Part shown: positions 10,699-22,366 of the stretch, in pieces
Numbering within the stretch: the stretch's first letter is position 1
How the letters are laid out: every line of letters starts with the position of its first letter
Assembly: GCA_011800155.1 (NCBI GenBank)
Contig: CM022370.1
Location: forward strand, 2,232,001-2,296,000
Direction: 5' to 3'
DNA length: 64,000 nt
Source of the DNA: Flammulina velutipes
Taxonomy: Eukaryota > Basidiomycota > Agaricomycetes > Agaricales > Physalacriaceae
Notes under the pieces: model-generated
What the model saw: the letters and a program-made list of their open reading frames with translations, nothing else
Told to the model about the DNA's origin: nothing
Databases searched by the model: none
Translations under genes and position numbers: made by a program

Positions 10699-13086
10699 CT
10701 ACATAAGCTCATCCAAGGTCATCTCTCCCTCCGCTGGTATCATATCCAGTATACACGTTGCCTTCTCCACTGGCGGAGAAGGCGCCTGCTGATTCAGACT
10801 AGCGAGTGGCACACGCTTAACCCTCGTAACCGCACCCCGCGGTCTCTCACTCACAGCCACCGACTTATACATATCAACCTCCCGCTCCAGCTCATCCCGT
10901 TTGGCCTGAAGAACCTCATGTTCCCGTGCAAGCATAGCAAGTTTCTGGAAACCAAGGATAGTCAGCCCAATGCTACGCTCACCCGGAATTACACTTGCCT
11001 GCCTAGAATCCGCCAACTCATTCCGTATACGCTCAAGATACATAATCCGCTGAGCGGGATTCCGATGTCCCACAATCTCCGCGTTGAACTTGCTGAGCTG
11101 CTGGGCAACATCCTCCGCAAGAGCATTCCGAGTTAAAAGCTCTCCAACTTCGTCCGAGAGTTGTTGGTATGCGTTCTGTAGCTCTTCAACACCAGCCAGC
11201 TCACTCGTTAACCTAGCAAACACAGAGTCAGTGAAGAACAGCCTTGCCAGACGATCAAAGAAACATACACGTCGATCTGGGCTCGGAGGCCCTCTTCTGC
11301 CATCGCTTGTTTCTGCACCGTCGAACGAAGCTGCCCCGTCAAAATCCTCTCCTCCTCCATCTTCGCTTCATGTGCTCTCTCTTCTTCATACAACCTCTCA
11401 GTGAGCGTGGCAACATCAGCTTTCTGCAACTCAACAGACTCCCGTAGATCGTCCGCTAACGCATTGGCAAGCCGTAAAAGTTCTTCGGCTTTAGTCGCAC
11501 CCGCTTGAGCACAGGCAACGTCCTCCAAAAGCTTGCTCTTGGTGTTGGCGAGCACATCTGCCAGATGGGTCTTCTCCTGCTGGGCAACAAGCAGCTCTCG
11601 GTCTGCTGATGAGCAGGCGACCAAAAGATCGCCAACGAGGATTCGATAGCGTTCGCAGGACGTTCGATCCAAGAAGGATGAAATTGCCTGGACTTCTGCA
11701 TGGGACTCCTTGAGATTGTTTTGAACATCCGCAGCAACGAACTGGACGTCATCCACTACAGGAGCAACGACAGACCTGTCGGTCATGGCCGCGCGCAAAG
11801 AGTGTATCTCGCCTTGTGCGTCACGAAGTTCCATCCCCGCCAAGTGTAATTTCTCCTTCATCTGTCGAAGAAGATGCGCCAGCTCGACAACCTGGGCCTC
11901 AGAGTTGGCCAATTTCCGTTCCAGGCGAATAGATCGCCACATAATCACCAGTCGCGCGTATTCCGTTTTGTCGTAGCTCGTCCGAGACACGGTGGTGCTG
12001 CAGAGCTGGCTGTAGAGTGAAGCCAAGCGCTTGAGGTTGGTATGGGATTGCTGAGATTGTGCCAAAGCCGCGTCTCTTTGAGATGTGCAGGCTGAGAGGG
12101 ACGCGAGAGCGTCTTGTGCATCTATCCGAGCATTCGATGCTTCAGTTTTCGCAACTTCTAGTTCTCCGCGCAAGCCTTCGAGCTCCTTGTCTTTCCCTGT
12201 CCGAAGATCCATACAGCATACCTCGGCGATCTCTTTCCTCTTCCTTTCGGAGGAAACAATTTTTTCCAGGTCGGCTATCTTCTTGTCACGTTCCCGTACC
12301 TCCTCTTTACGTTTAGCTTCCAGAGATTGGGTCGTTTTCTTGATTTCGCCTAGCTCGGTTTGCTTCGAGGTGAGCTGTGTCCGTTCATGTTCCACCGAAC
12401 GTAACTTGACGCGCAGCTCCTTGATTTCTGCCTTGTCAGATGCGGTAGTCTTGACAAGTTCGTTGAGGCGCGTTGTTAGAGACTCCTCGTGCTTCCTTTG
12501 TTTGTCGAGTCGGGTCGACAGATCCACATTCGCTTTGTTGGCTGCCACAAGGTCCGATTTCAAGCGTTCAACTTCGGCTTGATGCTATTCAGTATTGGTA
12601 AGCAAGATACATAAAGCGGAAGGTGGTGTTGACTCAACAGATCTCTTGTCCTCTTTATGTACTCGTTCGAGGTCGTCGACCTTTTTCTGGAGAATGGCGT
12701 ATCGGTCGACGAGGTTTGCGGATGTAGATTTAGATGATTTGGGAGCTGGTCTCGCGGGATTTGAGAGTGCGCTTGAAGGGCCTTGTTTGCTATTTGTTAG
12801 CGGAGAGTTATAGGCAACTATGTCACTCACCTGCTTCAGCTGCCTTTTCTGCGTTAAACCGGTCTGCTTTTTCCAAGAAAGCTCCTCGTTTGTAAGCATC
12901 CAGCTGAGAATCTAAATCATGTGTTATTGTTTGATGCATTGCGCAACATTAGAATGCATGCCTGTTGGGATGGTGTATGCATTTGGGCCTGGTACTTCCG
13001 ATTCTAGTGCAATGTTGATCAGAGCTACTGCATGAACGACAAGACATACCTTTTTCTGGCTCAAATCTTGCTCCGCGCGGGAACAT
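10699..13086 (-). CDS. Long coiled-coil protein with HMMR (RHAMM)-like N-terminus
   Basis: The ATG at 13086 starts MFPRGARFEPEKE. After a short intron comes VPGPNAY, then GAFLEKADRFN. This order (Phe-Pro start, PGP-x-Y, F-x-K-x-x-RF) resembles the N-terminal domain of hyaluronan-mediated motility receptor, a spindle and microtubule protein in animals. A Ser/Pro/Lys linker and then roughly 650 residues of nearly continuous heptad-like coiled coil (Lys, Glu, Leu, Arg, Gln rich) follow in at least three exons, ending at 10699. No motor or enzyme domain is visible. The family call rests on the short N-terminal block; coiled coil alone is not specific. A cytoskeletal or spindle-associated role is inference. 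Confidence 0.62.
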
Positions 13087-13253
13087 GGATGCTGAATAGA
13101 TTGCTTAGGCTGTGGGCAATGATGAGAGTTCGAGTTCAGGGGCGTGAATATTCAACGCGTTCGTCACGTGGATGATCGAGATGTTCCCACGCTTTACCTT
13201 GTGCTCGACCCACGCGAAACGTCACACTTGTAATTGACCACGACAGAGTAGCA

Positions 13254-13628
13254 ATGGTCAGTTAGCATTTGTTTTGCGACTTAGCTTTATTGCTAACAAC
13301 TTGTATTGCTCAGTCTGCGCTCTTCAATTTCCAATCCCTTCTGCTCGTTATGCTTCTTCTTATATGCACATGCACCTACATACGTGCTCTTGCACCGAGG
13401 CTGGTTGATAGGAACAAGGAAGGGTACGTCAAGACACACTCGTTGTTGAAATATAACTCATTTCAATCGTTATTTAGCTTCCTCGGTGTCTTCTTCATGT
13501 CTGCGCGCATCGGTACGTTCTTGTCCAAATACACTCACGACCCGCATTCACGCCATCTAGGGGAGCGTCTATCACCATACGTCTCATTAGCATGCATAGC
13601 CATGGCGGTCACTCTTCTTCTACAATGA
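13254..13628 (+). CDS. KSH1: KISH/TMEM167 family secretory-pathway protein
   Basis: A very small Golgi membrane protein needed for early secretory transport. The first coding exon is the ATG alone (13254-13256), followed at once by an intron ending TTGCTCAG. The second exon reads [12 protein letters not shown] and the strongly conserved [12 protein letters not shown], then DRNKEG. Two more introns separate [12 protein letters not shown] and [15 protein letters not shown]. The result is a protein of about 70 residues with two membrane helices, the normal length for KISH, ending at TGA 13626-13628. The automatic frame beginning at 13269 would give a wrong N-terminus. Confidence 0.93.
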
Positions 13629-13679
13629 CACACATCTCGCATATTCTGAAATAATGCACGGGTTTTACGCGACAGAACA

Positions 13680-14797
13680 TTATGCATCGTGCTTTCTCTT
13701 GGACTTTTTCTTTTTCTCGGACTCCCCACCATCGGCTTTCCTTTTCTTTTTTGGCTCCTCTGCTGGGTCCTCCTTCGCCGCAGTATGTTTTCCCAACGCA
13801 TCAAATGGATCAGCTTCAACATCACTATCGACATCCTCGCCGTCGGAGGGCAATCCGGGTTCTTCATCGTCGAATTCTTGTTCTTCTACTTCAGTCTTCT
13901 TTTGAGGCTTTTCCACGGAATGTACGGGGGAAAAAGGATCCGGCTGCAATGAGCCGATAACAGATAGCATCTCGTTTGCAACAGTCAACCTGGGATTGTG
14001 TTAAGCGCGAAATAGACATGGCCAGATATCAGCTTACCCCACGACAGTAAACTTCAAGTAGCCCGCTTCATCACCTATTGTTTGAGCGGTAAGTCGATGT
14101 ATCCAACGCCCGCCCGCTTCTTCGTGTTTTGCTTCTGCATCGTCTCCCAGCGCGTCTGGCGCATATTCCGGGTCGTTTTCTGCAGGGCCGTATTCGAATT
14201 CCCACTCGTCTTGTGGTATATGGTGTCTGGGTATGGAGACGTTGAAGGTTCGGTGTATAATGATTGAGATGTGATCAGGAGAGCATACACTAATTCGCCC
14301 CTCTGTTGGGGATTGAGTAGAGACGGATGAGATGGAAATAAGGACGGACCTAGCTGCATTCCCACACGGGGACTCCATACTGTCGCGTCGAAAGCAACGC
14401 GACATACTAGAAACGGACAATCGGCTTTTATGACTGCTTTTTGGTCGAGGAAAGATAGGTTCGAATGTGAGAGTACGACGCCTTGTAGGGCTGGGATGTA
14501 TCTGTGATGCAAAGTATGTATGGGATGACTTGGTGGAGATTGGATTCCGCACCTCATTATCATGGAATCGAGCATTTCGTCGCAGCCTGCTCGTGGATTA
14601 TTGGTGAAGATGGGGGAGATGGAGAGGTCGAGGGTAGCGTGAACGACATGGAACTCTGTTTCCTTGCTTTTCCCCTTCTTGCTGTGCTTGTCCTTTGGGG
14701 CATTTCCAGTATCCCGTTTGGCCTTTTTCGAGGGAGTTTTTTCGACGGCGACGGACGCGGACTTGCGTTTTTTCGATGAAGAGGTGTGAACGGACAT
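13680..14797 (-). CDS. RPA43: RNA polymerase I subunit RPA43
   Basis: The Rpb7-like stalk subunit of RNA polymerase I, which transcribes rDNA in the nucleolus. The ATG at 14797 opens a Lys/Ser-rich nuclear-localising tail. Next comes the tip domain (FHVVHATLDLSISPIF, then RYIPALQGVVLSHSNLSF after an intron), then the OB-fold block (VGRISVCSPDHISI, TFNVSIPRHHIP, GRWIHRL, GYLKFTVVG). The C-terminus is acidic then strongly basic (EEPKKKRK, KKKKSKRKHDA), as in fungal Rpa43. About four introns are required and no break is seen. The gene is divergent from PAM16. Confidence 0.88.
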
Positions 14798-14873
14798 GGT
14801 CGTCGAAAATGTTTGATGGGCCACGTGAATCTCAGATTTTTGCTTTGCATCATCCACCTTTGACAAGCAGAAG
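14798..14873. promoter_or_regulatory. Very short bidirectional promoter between RPA43 and PAM16
   Basis: The two start codons are only 76 bp apart and face away from each other, so both 5' leaders and core promoters share or overlap this stretch. It contains GGGCCACGTGAATC (an E-box-like CACGTG). Regulation by that site is inference. Confidence 0.5.
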
Positions 14874-15511
14874 ATGGTATTACCTTTGCTTTTGCACGCG
14901 TACTGGAACTGAAAACTGCTGCAGGCGTCACCAAGGATTCTCATACAAATTCTGACAACTGGAACGCGCATAGTTGGCAAAGCAATATGGGAGGCAGGTC
15001 GACAAGCGGTCAAAAGTGCGTCCCGGCCGTTGTTCACGTCTTCAACTCCCTCATGTTCTCTTTCCAAAGATGCAAAGGCTGGCCCCCAAGGCAGCGTAGG
15101 CGCTGACGCTGCCGGCGTTGGCCACGCAAAATCGGGTTCAATGACTGATCAACTCACACGACAACACCGAATGACTTTGGACGAGGCGCATCTAATCCTA
15201 AACACAAAGCGGGACGCGGAATTGGAGAAAGTCTTACAAGTCAGTTGCTCTACCCTTCTACAAGGCCTTCAGTTGACTGTCCTATCCAGAACTATGAGCA
15301 CCTCTTCAAACAAAATAGCCCGGCGCCACCGCCAGCTAAAAGTCATTCCGGCAAGCCACCGCCAGTGCGCGCGCACTCGCATTATCTGCAGTCAAAAGTA
15401 CTGCGTGCACGCGAACGAATAGAGGCTGAACTAGAAAGCGCTGCTACTCCTCCGCCTCCGCCCCCTTCTGCGTCTACGACCACGACCACCAAGCCGAGCG
15501 ACGCGACATGA
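14874..15511 (+). CDS. PAM16: PAM16/TIM16 subunit of the mitochondrial import motor
   Basis: The J-like subunit of the presequence translocase-associated motor, which pairs with Pam18 to control mtHsp70 on the inner membrane. The first coding exon is again just ATG (14874-14876), followed by an intron to about 14932. The protein then reads ASPRILIQILTTGTRIVGKA, the hydrophobic N-terminal anchor, followed by GSVGADAAGVGHAKSGSMTDQ. The J-like domain carries MTLDEAHLILN and, after an intron, NYEHLFKQN. The normal DnaJ HPD is absent, as expected for this subunit. SHYLQSKVLRARERIE is the conserved end; a Pro/Thr-rich tail follows to TGA 15509-15511. Confidence 0.9.
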
Positions 15512-15836
15512 CACGTATCCTATCTTGTATCTATTATCTTACACTGACCCCATTCGTTAATATACCGCACGCCATTCCTCCCAAAGGCCCTCCGGCATTC
15601 ACCGTTCTCCAATTTCCAAAGCTCCAAGCTGGATATCTTTCAAGATGAACGCACGTGGATGGCATGCATTAAACGTTCAACGCTTTCAAAGCTGGAAGCG
15701 TCTGATAACCTTGCAGCCCTCGCCTCCTGTTCCCCCACGTTCGTCGACACCGTCTTCCTACGCACGCACATCCCTAGCCATGATTTTCTCTTAATGCTGA
15801 GGGCAAGCCCATTTACGTCTGCCCCATTCACCAAGA
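15512..15836. other. Intergenic region, nothing recognised
   Basis: This lies between PAM16 and BTA1. A plus-strand frame beginning at 15659 and a minus-strand frame over it have no recognisable motif and overlap the BTA1 start in another frame. Confidence 0.5.
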
Positions 15837-18800
15837 ATGGCTGTCTTTGCGACATCCTTTATCAATCCTTTCCTCATCGCATCAGCCATTTTACTTGTTT
15901 TACTCTGTCTAGGTCGATTCAGCCCGCAATTGCGCTTCATATGGCACTGTTTCCTTGCGCCCATAGGCGCAAGCGACCAAAAGTCACGATTGGACAAGGT
16001 ACGTATCATTTTTAGGCTGGCATGATAAGATACCGACAATTTCTTCCCCAAGTTTTACCTCGGCCAAGCAGAAGTGTACGACGCCACGCGGAATGGTCTC
16101 CTTCGTGGGCGGAACACGATGCTGAGCCTCTCAGCAGCTCATCTAAGAGAGCTTCGCAAAAACTGTCCCGATCAACGCATTGTTTGGGTCGACGTTGGAG
16201 GAGGAACAGGTAAGTCAGTCCATCCGCCGTTCTGATTCTTATATGTACCTTTGTCTCAGGATACAACATCGAACTCATGGACAAGTACTTCCCCATTGCC
16301 GATTTCGACGCTATATATCTTATCGATCTCTGTGAGCCATTACTGCAAATCGCTCGTGCACGATTTGCAAGACGGGGGTGGACAAACGTGACTGTTCTCT
16401 GCCAGGATGCGACAGAATTCCAACTGCCGGAGTGGTCAGAAATGGGCATCGATCCAGAAGGGAGCGTTGGCCTTGCTACTTTAAGCTACTCGCTATCGAT
16501 GGTCTGCATCCACCTTTCTTCCTGCTGAAGTTAAGCTGACCACTTGACAGATCCCCGACTTTTATACACTGCTAGACCGGATAGACCGCGTACTTTCACC
16601 TGACCATGGCCTATTGGGCGTTGTCGACTTTTACACTGCCGGCAAACAGCCGTCTCTCCATGAAAAGGCGATTGGAGGTGTGAGTAAAGAGTGTGGCTGG
16701 CTTTCGCGGTGGTTCTGGCAGATATGGTTCGATTTTGACCATGTGAGTGTGTCCCGCTATATTGTATGTGGGTCCTTTGACACAGTGTGCAGGTTTCGCT
16801 GAGTCCTGCTCGTCGTGCCTACCTAGAGTATCGCTATGGAACGGTTCGTTTAGTCACTTCTCATCCGAGTCACTTGCTGATTCTCTTGAACAGATCAAAA
16901 GCTACAATGGCAGGAACCAGTTTTTGTTCCCGTTCATTGTCAGGATGTAAGTATTACCCTACATTGCAACGACTGACTTGGCTGATCTTCCTGTTAGTCC
17001 GTACTACGTATGGCTAGGACGTCCGCGCGCTTGTGATGTATCCCGCCTCTGTCATGCCTTCGAAATAGAAGGAGGAAACCTGATCGGGAACTGCTCCCCC
17101 GTGCCTTTCAAAGTAGCTGGAGCGAAAGACATCGTGGTTCCGTTTCTGGAGATTGGCGAGCCGGCGGTCCCTCTGCCAGTTTCTCAGAATCGGGTGCTTG
17201 TCGTGGATGTGACGCCCCCTCTGAGTTCCTTCCATTATCAGATTCGGAACGTGAGTTCCTATGCATGTATACACGGTCAGTGTTGTTGACTGATATCTAT
17301 AGCGCTGGAGGCTGCCATATTACGACAATCCTATCCACAAGGACTTCAGGACGTTTATCTATTCTTTTACTTGGGTTTGTCGTCATCACACCTTCATTCT
17401 AGCTGAGCTCATTAAACCCAGGAAGATCCTATGGAGGACATGAAGCACCTCCAGCTCACCCAGGAAGATTCAATGTTTGTCATCACTTCAGCGGGGGACA
17501 ACGCCTTGCATTATGCCATTCGAGCAGGACCACAGATAGTACGACTCTAGTTTCGTTCTAGGACATACCATGCTTACTCTATGTCAGATACACTGCGTTG
17601 ACATGAACCCCTGGTAAGTAACCAAAAATTTCCTTGTTCAGCATATCGACTCACACAACCTAGTCAAGGACATCTTCTGGAGCTCAAACTCGCCTCAGTT
17701 CAAGCCCTTGACTACGAAGATTACTTCCTTCTCTTCGGATGCGGACAACATCCTAATTTCCGACACCTCCTAGACTCAAAGATCTCGCCGTACATGTCTT
17801 CAGTCGCGTACCAATTCTGGCGCATCAATGCTGATGCATTCTCTACATCATTTTACCTGAACGGATATAGCGGATGGGCGCTGCGTCTTGCGCAGCTCAT
17901 TTTCCGTTTAGCTCGCGTCGACAAATACGTGGTTTCCATGTGCGAAGCAGATACGCTTCAAGCGCAGGTGGCGATATGGAGAACACATCTACGACCGGTG
18001 TTGTTGAACCCGGTTGTTGTGGAACTGTTAAAGAGTCCTGTGTTCTGTTGGAATGCCTTGGGCGTGCCTTTGAATCAGCGGAAGATGCTACTTGACGAGG
18101 GTGCGTTTTCTTGAGGCTGTTTCTTGGCTCGGTTTACTGAGTTGTGTAGGCGGGATCTACCAGTATGTGGTGGACACTTTAGATCCAGTGGTATCTACTT
18201 GGCTTTTGAAGAATGATAACTACTTTTACCTCTTGGTGAGTGCTTATTACTTTGACTTTGATCAGATATCTCAAGATTTCGTCTCAGGCATTACTCGGAC
18301 ACTATACAGCAGAGTCCTGTCCAGCGTATCTTACTCGTGAGGGCTACGAAGCGTTGAGGGCAAACAACGCTGTCAGCCTAGATACCTTCAGGCTCCACAC
18401 AGATTCCATAGTCAAGTAAGGTAATTCATCATGATACATTACTCGTATACTGACCATGGCCTACACAGTGTTCTGCGCGGTCTCTCTTCAAAATCACTCA
18501 CCCGCGCGCTTGTCATGGATCATCTTGACTGGTTTACTCCCGGAGATGCAGGAGCAGACGAAGAAATCGCTGAAATCCACAGAGTCGTTGTCCGTGGAGG
18601 ACTGGTGTTCTGGCGGTCTGCTTCTCGAGCGCCGTGGTACAACGAAGTGTAAGTGTTCTTCAGTGGGACTCTGTGTATTGTGTTAAACCAGCATAGTTTT
18701 ACTCGATGTGGATTCAAGGTATCGCCGATATCGATACGGGATAGTTCAGCCCAGCGCCCGATAGACAAGGTGAACATGTGAGTGGCATTTCGAATTCCTC

Positions 18801-18866
18801 GTTGTTACATGTATCTAATGGGCTCTATCAAGGTATGCATCTTTCTGGAAGGCTAAACGAATGTAA
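15837..18866 (+). CDS. BTA1: Betaine lipid (DGTS) synthase, fused BtaB-BtaA type
   Basis: Makes diacylglyceryl-trimethylhomoserine, a phosphorus-free membrane lipid, from diacylglycerol and S-adenosylmethionine. The ATG at 15837 begins a membrane anchor (FLIASAILLVLLCLG). The N-terminal methyltransferase (BtaB-like, N-trimethylating) domain has the AdoMet motif VWVDVGGGTGYN and the acidic DLCEPLL. The C-terminal DUF3419 (BtaA-like) domain, which moves the 3-amino-3-carboxypropyl group, shows ITSAGDNALHYAI, HCVDMNPCQ, LELKLASVQAL and LFGCGQHPNFR. The conserved end is MDHLDWF and EIHRVVVRGG, closing at TAA 18864-18866. More than ten short introns are needed. Domain order matches fungal BTA1. 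Lipid switching under phosphate starvation is known for the family, not shown here. Confidence 0.9.
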
Positions 18867-18995
18867 CGAATATAACGAGGAGGAATGTACTACGATAAAC
18901 TAAAGGCAATCGAAAGTTGAAGTGTGCCGAAATTTCGGAGTTTCAAGTTCGGTGTCCAGAATTCTCCGCTAGCTTCGACTTGCTTTTAGACGATC

Positions 18996-19874
18996 ATGAC
19001 CTATCTCCAACAATCATTCAACCCAGTATATGCCTCGGAGACCCCTTCCTCAGCTGTCATCGGCGAAAACTCCATGTTCATAGGCGGATCCTCTGTATAT
19101 CTCTCCCCAAACGAACCCTGGCCCACCTGCGCCACATGTTCACAACTTCTTGTACCTCTGATTCAGTTGAATGTCTCCTCCCAATCTACACCGGAGACGT
19201 TCCGCTCACTGCTGCCCTCCGTATTACCTCACGGCCAAGCACTCGCCACCATGCTGCAGCTCTTCGTTTGCAGAACCGGCGATTCGGAATGTTACACTCA
19301 TTCTTTGCTCTATTCGACAACCACGCGATCATGGGTTTTGCGCGTTGCCGAAGTCACGCTTACGCCTAGCGATGCGCCCCAAGTCCTGCCTTTCCTGCCC
19401 CTGCGTCTGGTAGAAACGTGGGCGCCAGGAAAGGAAGAAACGATCCACGAAGAGCTGATGTGGGATCAAGACGACTCTGAGGAGTTCTATGAGGAGCATG
19501 AGCCAGCGCCCGGGCTGAAGATGCTCGGTCATACCGTGCGGGGTACGTGGATATCCTGGGTAATAGCTGCCACATTCAATCGCTGATGATTATTTTGTTC
19601 TTAGGGAAATTTCATTGTGCGGACAACGGATGCCCTAAGCCTGGCGCTCATACATTCCCAGAGTGGCGCGATCTATTCCAGATTGGGAGCCGCTTTGATT
19701 TTGAGGATAAGGAGGAGGAGGATGAAGACGCTCTTGAAATTGTGAGGCTTTCTCGTCATTGACGGATATGATTAACATGTTTTCTGGTAGATGGCGTCGC
19801 TGGGGAATACTTTCATTGAGCAATGCGTAGAACATCCGGAAGTTTTACAATTGACTATGAGTGGGGAGTGGTAG
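18996..19874 (+). CDS. DUF1963 (YwqG)-like cytosolic protein
   Basis: A three-exon gene starting at 18996. The N-terminal third has GG-x-x-VYLSPNEPWP, CATCSQLLVPLIQLN and, further on, LQLFVCRTGDSEC. A GG turn, a WP and a hydrophobic LIQLN strand followed by a second strand pair resemble DUF1963/YwqG proteins. The Cys-x-x-Cys and terminal CADNGCPKPGAHTF also recall PDCD2-type proteins, so the family call is open. Introns near 19542-19604 and 19742-19791 are needed; the last exon ends SGEW and TAG at 19872-19874. No signal peptide or membrane segment. Function unknown. Confidence 0.6.
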
Positions 19875-19997
19875 AATGTGTATGATGGTGGATGATATCC
19901 CTGCGCATTGTCATCGAACGTGAGTCACTTTCGTGGAGAACAAAAAGACTGGTGCATAACATTCCGAACTCCCGACCCATAGCAACACCCCTCAGTG

Positions 19998-21490
19998 TCA
20001 ACCACACATCTTCTTCCAATATACGATAGAAATCGAGAAGGTCTTGATGGTCATTGAGCGTACTGGTAGATAGCGGCGTCGCAATAAAGATGGCAGGGAT
20101 AAGTGTCGAATCATGGCCCGGTGTGCGCCGAAAGCATATTTGAAAGATAGGTCGCGTCCACAGGATTGAGTGATGTGTCGAGAGGAACTGGGTGTAGACG
20201 ACTCATCGGACGGATTACCCGTCAAGTAGCGGAAACATGTTGACAGAGAGAAATGAAGTACATCTTGATGCTTGGCAGACAGCTCAAGGGGATAGACGGA
20301 CTCAAATCTCGCCTTGAGAACGTGTATCTGGAAGTATCGTAGACGGCTCTTCGGGACTATGGATTTGGTCGTCCTGAGGATAGATGGGATGATTGGTAGA
20401 AACATCACGAGTTGGGTCAGGAGTGATAAAATCGTCAGACCTAGGAGAGAGGGCAGTGTCGGGAAATGAAAGACCCATCTCGATGACTTCAGGCTTTTCC
20501 TGCCATAAACCAATCTATCATCATCATCACCCTCATGGATAATACTGAGTCTGCAGATGCACGCTTGGTATCGACCCGGAGGCAGAGTGAGTCGATAGCT
20601 TCCTGGCGGGTAGTGATGTGCTTCAAAAATAAGTACACGGAACTAGACTCAGCGTAGAAAGTAGAACTCACCACTTTCACGAAATGATCCCGAGAGGCTT
20701 GATCGTGCCCTTCCTCGGAGAAGTGCACGAGATTGCTATCCTGCGAGTAGGTTCATGAAATTGTCCACGCTCCTCTTGACACATGCCGCGGCCTAGACAA
20801 CCATATAGATTGCTTTTGATGACATTATCCTCCAATGTCCAGATGATGGCTCTCCGACCTGGGATTGAAAGGTACTCCAAATCTGGCAGAAAGTGTTGCT
20901 GCTTCAACGGGGAGCCAAGAAAGCGTATCGCTGCAGCCAGCGGACGCAGATCTCTCGCAAATACCACCAGATCCGTATCGCTCGGCATATGCAAAAGCAA
21001 TACGTTCATGTGGCGCATGTGCTCCTCGAAGTCATCTAATCGTTCGACCAGTCGGTGATGCAGGGCAACTACGTCGTCGACATCTGTCGGTAGACGATCG
21101 AGCAGACTTGTGCGCCTTGTTATATCCAGCCAGGGTACATAGAGTAGGAATTGGCTTGCGCCCGACAGTTTGATTTGCTGCTGCAACCCGGATACGAGAA
21201 CATCTTTGTTCAAGACAATGAAGTCGGCGCTGTTGTTGACAGTGGCGCGGACTGTAGCGATGCGAGCAGTTATGGCACGGATGTCTCGATGAAATTGCTC
21301 GCGGAGTGGATGACCAAGTTGGTCGGCGCGACGGCAGAATATTTGTAGTGTGCTGTCCGAAGGTTATCGCTGACCTCATTTAGGTATCTTTGGACTTGGT
21401 AGATGAATGGGGCGCAGAACTTGTCGATAGAGTAGGCGTTGAAAAGGAGATATGCAGTGTCGAAGTAATACAAAGATTGGGCGGTCAATA
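19998..21490 (-). pseudogene. Copy B of the unknown repeated gene family, probably broken
   Basis: The core frame, 20677-21213, matches copy C (60.8-61.3 kb) almost residue for residue (SGASQFLLYVPWLDITRR, HMPSDTDLVVFAR). It also matches copy A at its end. Upstream, homology to copy C continues in another frame (REQFHRDIRAITARIATVRATVNNSADFI), with an in-frame break or intron near 21350. Downstream, coding-like text continues in shifted frames to about 19998, including a hydrophobic frame of 171 codons and an overlapping frame with Pro/Asp-rich text, so the 3' half cannot be assembled with confidence. I do not recognise the family; it has no obvious enzyme motif. It may be a mushroom-specific gene family or cargo of a repeat. 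Confidence 0.5.
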
Positions 21491-22110
21491 GGCACTTGGA
21501 GAGACATCATTCCCTCTGTCTGAGCAAGTCAACAAATGATAAGGAGGACGACTTGACGGACAGACCAGTGGATAAGACTCTATGCCAGACCATGTCCATT
21601 CACCTCGCTCAAGTGCCGTCGTCATGATGGTTTGAGCAAAGAGTCGGCAAACGCCGCAATGGCCAAGCTGCTCAAATCATTAGTCAAGACTCAAGAGGTA
21701 GGCCCGATTCAGATCTCTCACTTTGATGTGGCCACGCGAGAGCCCTTACGGTGATTTCCGCCAGTGGCCGGGATGTTGCCGCTACAGTGTGGCGGTAATC
21801 TTACTCGTATTCTAAGCACATTCACAGTCGTAACTTGAACTTGAAGTGCATTGGATTGAATATAGATACGTTACTGGCCAAGTACACGCCCAATTGAGGT
21901 GACATTGCTGAAAGATTGGCAAGTAATGTCTTCTAAAGTGCGAAATTCTCTACTGTTACCACTGGTGGCTTCGTCCATGGATATATTTGCTTCAGTGTAT
22001 CCCGCCAAAAAGCTTTCAGAGGTTAGTAGAGCAATTCGCAGTACAAGCATTCTGCCTCGAGGTGATTGCCGCTCAATTGCCGCGCTCCATATAAGGAGCA
22101 TTCCCACGGA

Positions 22111-22121
22111 GGGGGGGGGGG
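22111..22121 (+). repeat. Eleven-base poly-G run
   Basis: Uninterrupted G tract preceded by CCCACGGA. It could form a short mononucleotide microsatellite and is a likely site of length variation or sequencing error. Confidence 0.8.
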
Positions 22122-22313
22122 TCGTGGGACATTTGGAAAGATCGAATCGGGCCTTCCTCTTGTCATTAGTGCTCCTCAATTCTTAGTTTATTGCGCTCAG
22201 TTTATTTCAAGAGGTAAGTTTCGCACCACTCGAACGGGGAATCGATGCCCGAGGTCGAGTTTGATGGCGGATCGAAGACCGAAACCGAAAGAGGAAACGG
22301 CTCGATCACAGAT

Positions 22314-22366
22314 AGACGACCGGCAACGGGCGAGGGGAATAGACAACCGGCAGCGGGCGAGGGAAT
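22314..22366 (+). repeat. Two-unit imperfect tandem repeat, 26-27 bp
   Basis: Unit 1 (22314-22340) and unit 2 (22341-22366) share AGAC-A/G-ACCGGCA-A/G-CGGGCGAGGG-AAT, with two substitutions and one G length change. No function is apparent. Confidence 0.75.

Noticed and set aside
12085..12582. 165-codon plus-strand Ser/Arg-rich frame
   Set aside because: It is the reverse complement of the coiled-coil gene; Glu/Lys-rich helices give Ser/Phe-rich antisense frames.
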